From positions 10,896,001 to 10,960,000 of the forward strand of contig NC_046673.1 of assembly GCF_003369915.1 (NCBI RefSeq): a stretch of 64,000 nucleotides of DNA. Direction: 5' to 3'. This DNA comes from Drosophila miranda (lineage: Eukaryota > Arthropoda > Insecta > Diptera > Drosophilidae). The notes under the pieces were generated by a model that made no database searches, was not told the origin of the DNA, and saw nothing but the letters and a program-made list of their open reading frames with translations. The position numbers were made by a program, and so were the translations under genes. Below are positions 60,701 through 64,000 of the stretch, piece by piece (within the stretch, counting starts at the first letter, position 1; every line of letters begins with the position of its first letter).

Positions 60701-61471
60701 CTTAACTATTCTTCACACGTTTTTTCATTAGGTTTATTTGAGCACATCTCCTACGAGTGTATCTATCCAAATGCCAGACATTCAAATCTGAACTCTCCAG
60801 CTCCTTAAACCCCACCAAGAGACCAGAGATAATGCTGCCCTACCTCCCGCCCTCCCAATCCTCTCTCTTTGGTCGCGCTTTTGTTGTAAATGAGTTTTTT
60901 ATTGAGCTGGAAAAATATATTTTTGTTAAGCTTATTGTCCATTGTGTGATTGTTTATTGGACGGGAAGGCATTTCGTTTTTAAAGCAACTGGCTAATGCC
61001 CTTCATGGACAAGAATTTATCCAAGACAATAAAGGAGATAAAGAAAATCAAGAAAATTAAAGGAAGAATGAAAGGTTAAATAATTTCTAATTGGGGCTAT
61101 AGCAATGGCAATGTAAGGACTAGAAAATAGATCTATAATACTATACTTCAAAATGGAACATTCAGAAAAAGACTTTTTCAAAAAGGATATATTTTATTCA
61201 ACGAAAGGAAAAGCAGATTATATTATACCCTTATTTATGGAGATGGAAATTGGTATTTTGAAATTGTGCCTTCTTTAAGGTATCATTGTATTGCAAAAAG
61301 TAGAATAAGCTATGGAATTGATTCCTGAAGAGAGTTCCTCGAACTTAAACCTTATCTCTATCTATCTAAACATATCCTCTATCTCTACTTAAACTCAAAT
61401 GTTTCTTGCTTTCCCAAGAACCGAAATACCCAAAACCAGATCCAAAGAAATGCCGATGCCACTGCCCATGC

Positions 61472-61502
<31 letters not shown>
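61472..61502 (+). repeat. (GAT)n trinucleotide array
   Basis: About ten TGA/GAT units. Confidence 0.9.
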
Positions 61503-62501
61503 CACCCTACGTTATAGCGCTTAATCGAAATCAATAAAGTTATTAAAGCGACGCTTTTAAGTTTTCTGTAACAGATTCTTAAGCCAACAACAAGAGAGGC
61601 CCCACAGTGGCCCCAACAATGGGGATTAACGCTCCATCATAAAGCAGCCAAAGCAGGCAGGCACTCAGGCAGTCAAAGGCACACACAAACCAGCTTCAGC
61701 TACAGCTCGATGGACCGCGACTCAATCCCAGAGATGATTGTCATAATTATGGGCATTTTGGTGTTTGCCGCTCTCTCAAGATATGGGGATCCGAGAGTTG
61801 CCTCTGCCTCTGTCTCTGCCTCTTCCTGCGCCTCTGCAGTTGCTTCCATTTCAATTTCGCAGCGGGAGTCGATGGTTCGAGCGGTGAGCGCTAATCAAAG
61901 TGTTTATCGTGGACCGATCGTTTGTATTATGAATTTTGATGCCTTAATTTATTCACACTCTGGTATAAATGCTCTCTCGGGGAACGTGCAACATGACTGG
62001 GCTGAGGCTGTGCCGAGGCGACTCTTGACGGCTTGACGGTGTTAATCTTTGCGCCTTGCCCCTTTAAGAGATTCGTTTTCTATTTGCCTTTCGAACGCTT
62101 TTCAATTTTCACAGCAGGCATTCCATAGCTCAGGGGTCAGCCATCGGATTGGGACTGGGACTGGATGGATATCCACAAACAATGTTTGTAATTTATTTCA
62201 TTGTGCGATGATTAGCAGCATTTCTTGGGTTTCTTCAGAGATTCTGATTCCTATTCCGAACCGCCGTTTGCTCCACTTTCTTTGTTTTGATATTGTGTTA
62301 AAGTCTTCTCATCCATCGACATCCTCATCCCCATCCCCATCCCCATTCCGAACCCCAACCTCAATCCGACCTTATTAGTTCATAGTTATGGTTATTGGCA
62401 TAGTTTATGGCTTTGACTTGGAGCTGGACTTGGACTTGGGAACCTTCATCATTCGATGTTTGAGGCGATGATGATCCGGTTGATTGTCTGCTTCAGGTAG
62501 C

Positions 62502-62531
62502 AGGTAGAGGTAGAGGTAGAGGTAGAGGTAG
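62502..62531 (+). repeat. (GGTAGA)n microsatellite
   Basis: Four to five hexamer units, the same unit as at 11204-11250. Confidence 0.85.
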
Positions 62532-63678
62532 TCCGTCTAGTCGTACAACAAATTGAAAAACCCCTGCTCCGCCGTGCGGCCAAAGGGAAAATCTGAGCAT
62601 ATTGTTATAATTGAGTTTCATTTTTTTTGTTCTTCGTTCAAAAACACACACTGCCACGCCCTGGAGAGTAGCAGGGGTCTGGGGAAAGTCGCGGAGGGTT
62701 GGCACAGCACGGCGCTGACACCAAATATCATAATAATGAACTCAAGTGCGATATGGGTGGAGGGAGATCCTGGACCAGGAAAAGGCAGAGCCATAGCCAC
62801 ATCCACATCCACATCCACATCTCCGGGTGTGAGTGACTTTTAATTTACTTCAAATCCGTACTCAACTACATGACTCCTGGGGGAGTTGTACTCTGCGGCA
62901 AGTGGCACGTCCACGGGGCTCACGCTCACCTCGACACTGGGCGACTCGACTTGACTTGGGCAAGCCCCCGTCAGTGTCCTCCGTCGTACTGGTTACTGGG
63001 TTATGACTCCTGGAGCGGCAAGCAACCACCGACAGGTCCTGGTCGAACACTAGCCAACAAAATATGGGTGGGTTCCTGCAAGAGATTGATTCCCTGTACA
63101 AATTTCCCATTAGCAAGTAGACATGAAATCACAAAAAAATACAAATTTTTTGCCACTTGAGAATGATTTTGAGGGATGGGAATGTTATATTTTTCTTTAA
63201 ATATCCATTCCCATGGTTATATATCCTAAAATAGTAGATTATTAGTGTATGCTTACTTGGAAATCGATTGATAAAGAGAGTTTGAACAAAGAGTTTTGGG
63301 AGAGTTTTTCTACAAGGTTTGAATGTGGATCGTAGAATATTTGAATATTCTTTGATCGTAATGTCATAGATCTAGTGAATGATCTGCACTACAGATTCAA
63401 TACAGATGGGACTACTTATGTTTGCTTTTAGAATCGGTCGACCTGCATGGTTTTAACTTTATGATTTTCCACCTGCACTTGTTGGCCAGTGTAATAATGA
63501 ACAGGAAAAGCGAAAAGTTTTCATATTTTCCTACCCTCACAGCACCATCCCAGCCCTCGCTCCCTCATGGCCTCTCTCTGTCCGGCACTCTCTCGGTGTC
63601 TCTCTGTCGCTGGCGCACATCATTAATTTGTTATACGGAGATTATCTATTTTTATTGTTATTAATGGCAAACAATTTA

Positions 63679-63779
63679 TTAAGCCACCAGGACGAGCAGC
63701 AGCACCATCAGCACCACCAGCAGCGCCCACACATGCACGGGCTCCTGCCAGGACGAACTATCCAGAGGGAGAGCCTGTG
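63679..63779 (-). CDS. Last exon of a minus-strand gene: hydrophobic C-terminal tail
   Basis: Read on the minus strand, a CTTCCGACCGCAG acceptor precedes an exon starting at 63779 in phase 2. The frame runs QALPLDSSSWQEPVHVWALL, continues VVLMVLLLVLVA, and stops at TAA 63681-63679 with a second TAA directly after. The ending has a small-residue cluster (DSSS), a short spacer and then a 17-20 residue hydrophobic end with no charged tail. That is the layout of a GPI-anchor signal, or else of a tail-anchored or type I membrane segment. The remaining exons must lie to the right of the window, so the family is unknown. AATAAA (63680-63675) overlaps the stop codon, and another reads at about 63656. 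Confidence 0.55.
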
Positions 63780-64000
63780 CTGCGGTCGGAAGGAGGCATG
63801 TAAATCAACCAAAAATTTCACTAAACTACGTGCGGGTGGTGTTGCCTCAGATGGATTGCTCATTACGAGTCTTCCTTATGTATGTCCTGCGGAAGGAGAT
63901 GAATGCTGCTACTACCCTGCTGCTGTGGCTGTGACGGGGGAGGAAGAAGGTGTTGACGTCCTGCACTTTGCATTGCTGCTTTCTGTTTCCCATTTCGGCT
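63780..64000 (-). other. Probable intron of the right-edge minus-strand gene
   Basis: Sequence upstream of the acceptor at 63781-63780 has stops in the relevant frame by 63807. It contains some GC-rich stretches that might include another exon, but I found no pair of splice sites with continuous frame. Confidence 0.3.

Larger units (their letters stand above)
57768..63674. other. unc-4 3'UTR and downstream intergenic DNA
   Basis: The first 1.3 kb is A/T-rich with AATAAA at about 58387, 58591, 58765 and 59047, any of which could end unc-4. Beyond it I see no exon. Simple repeats are (GAT)n at 61472-61502 and (GGTAGA)n at 62502-62531. No second homeobox (OdsH) is present in this stretch. Confidence 0.5.

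Overview
The window is animal nuclear DNA from a Drosophila-type fly. It shows short introns with GT/AG borders and CTAAY branch sites, AATAAA poly(A) signals, a DRE motif, opa-type CAG/CAA repeats, dense dinucleotide repeats, and recognisable fly genes. Three of these (Taf9/e(y)1, Socs16D, unc-4) lie together on the X chromosome of D. melanogaster (Muller element A, around 16D-E as I recall it). The protein differences from D. melanogaster that I can recall suggest a more distant species, possibly of the obscura group. That last point is inference.

Layout, left to right. At 1-244 (+) is the 3' end of an unrecognised conserved-looking gene, converging on Taf9 (531-1377, -). At 2475-2803 (+) is a frame-disrupted ORF downstream of a DRE. 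A claudin-type four-pass membrane protein runs from 14986 down to 3534 (-), with a first intron of about 10.4 kb. The space between that gene and Socs16D carries diverged copies of two non-coding repeat families, one of which also occurs near Taf9. Socs16D (21732-25907, +) has eight coding exons giving about 1095 aa, with an SH2 domain and SOCS box at the C-terminus. Antisense inside one of its introns is a 62-codon ORF that may be a nested gene.

Between 26 and 48 kb there is mostly non-coding DNA. The exception is a tail-to-tail inverted pair of a two-exon gene that I do not recognise (36396-36847 + and 40169-39596 -), which is the strongest candidate here for something undescribed. The minus copy is intact (164 aa), while the plus copy has a deletion and stops in its 3' half.

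The homeobox repressor gene unc-4 follows (48585-57767, +; four coding exons, 611 aa), with a 7.2 kb first intron, a homeodomain, and a C-terminal eh1-like Groucho-binding motif. About 6 kb further on, the last coding exon of another minus-strand gene (63779-63679) encodes a hydrophobic C-terminus, either a GPI-anchor signal or a transmembrane tail.

The recognised genes are a transcription cofactor subunit, a junction-type membrane protein, a signalling adaptor and a neural homeodomain factor. They do not form a pathway, and their clustering is the normal gene order of this part of the X. No tRNA, rRNA, CRISPR array or intact transposon was seen. Exon borders were read by eye from splice signals and frame continuity.
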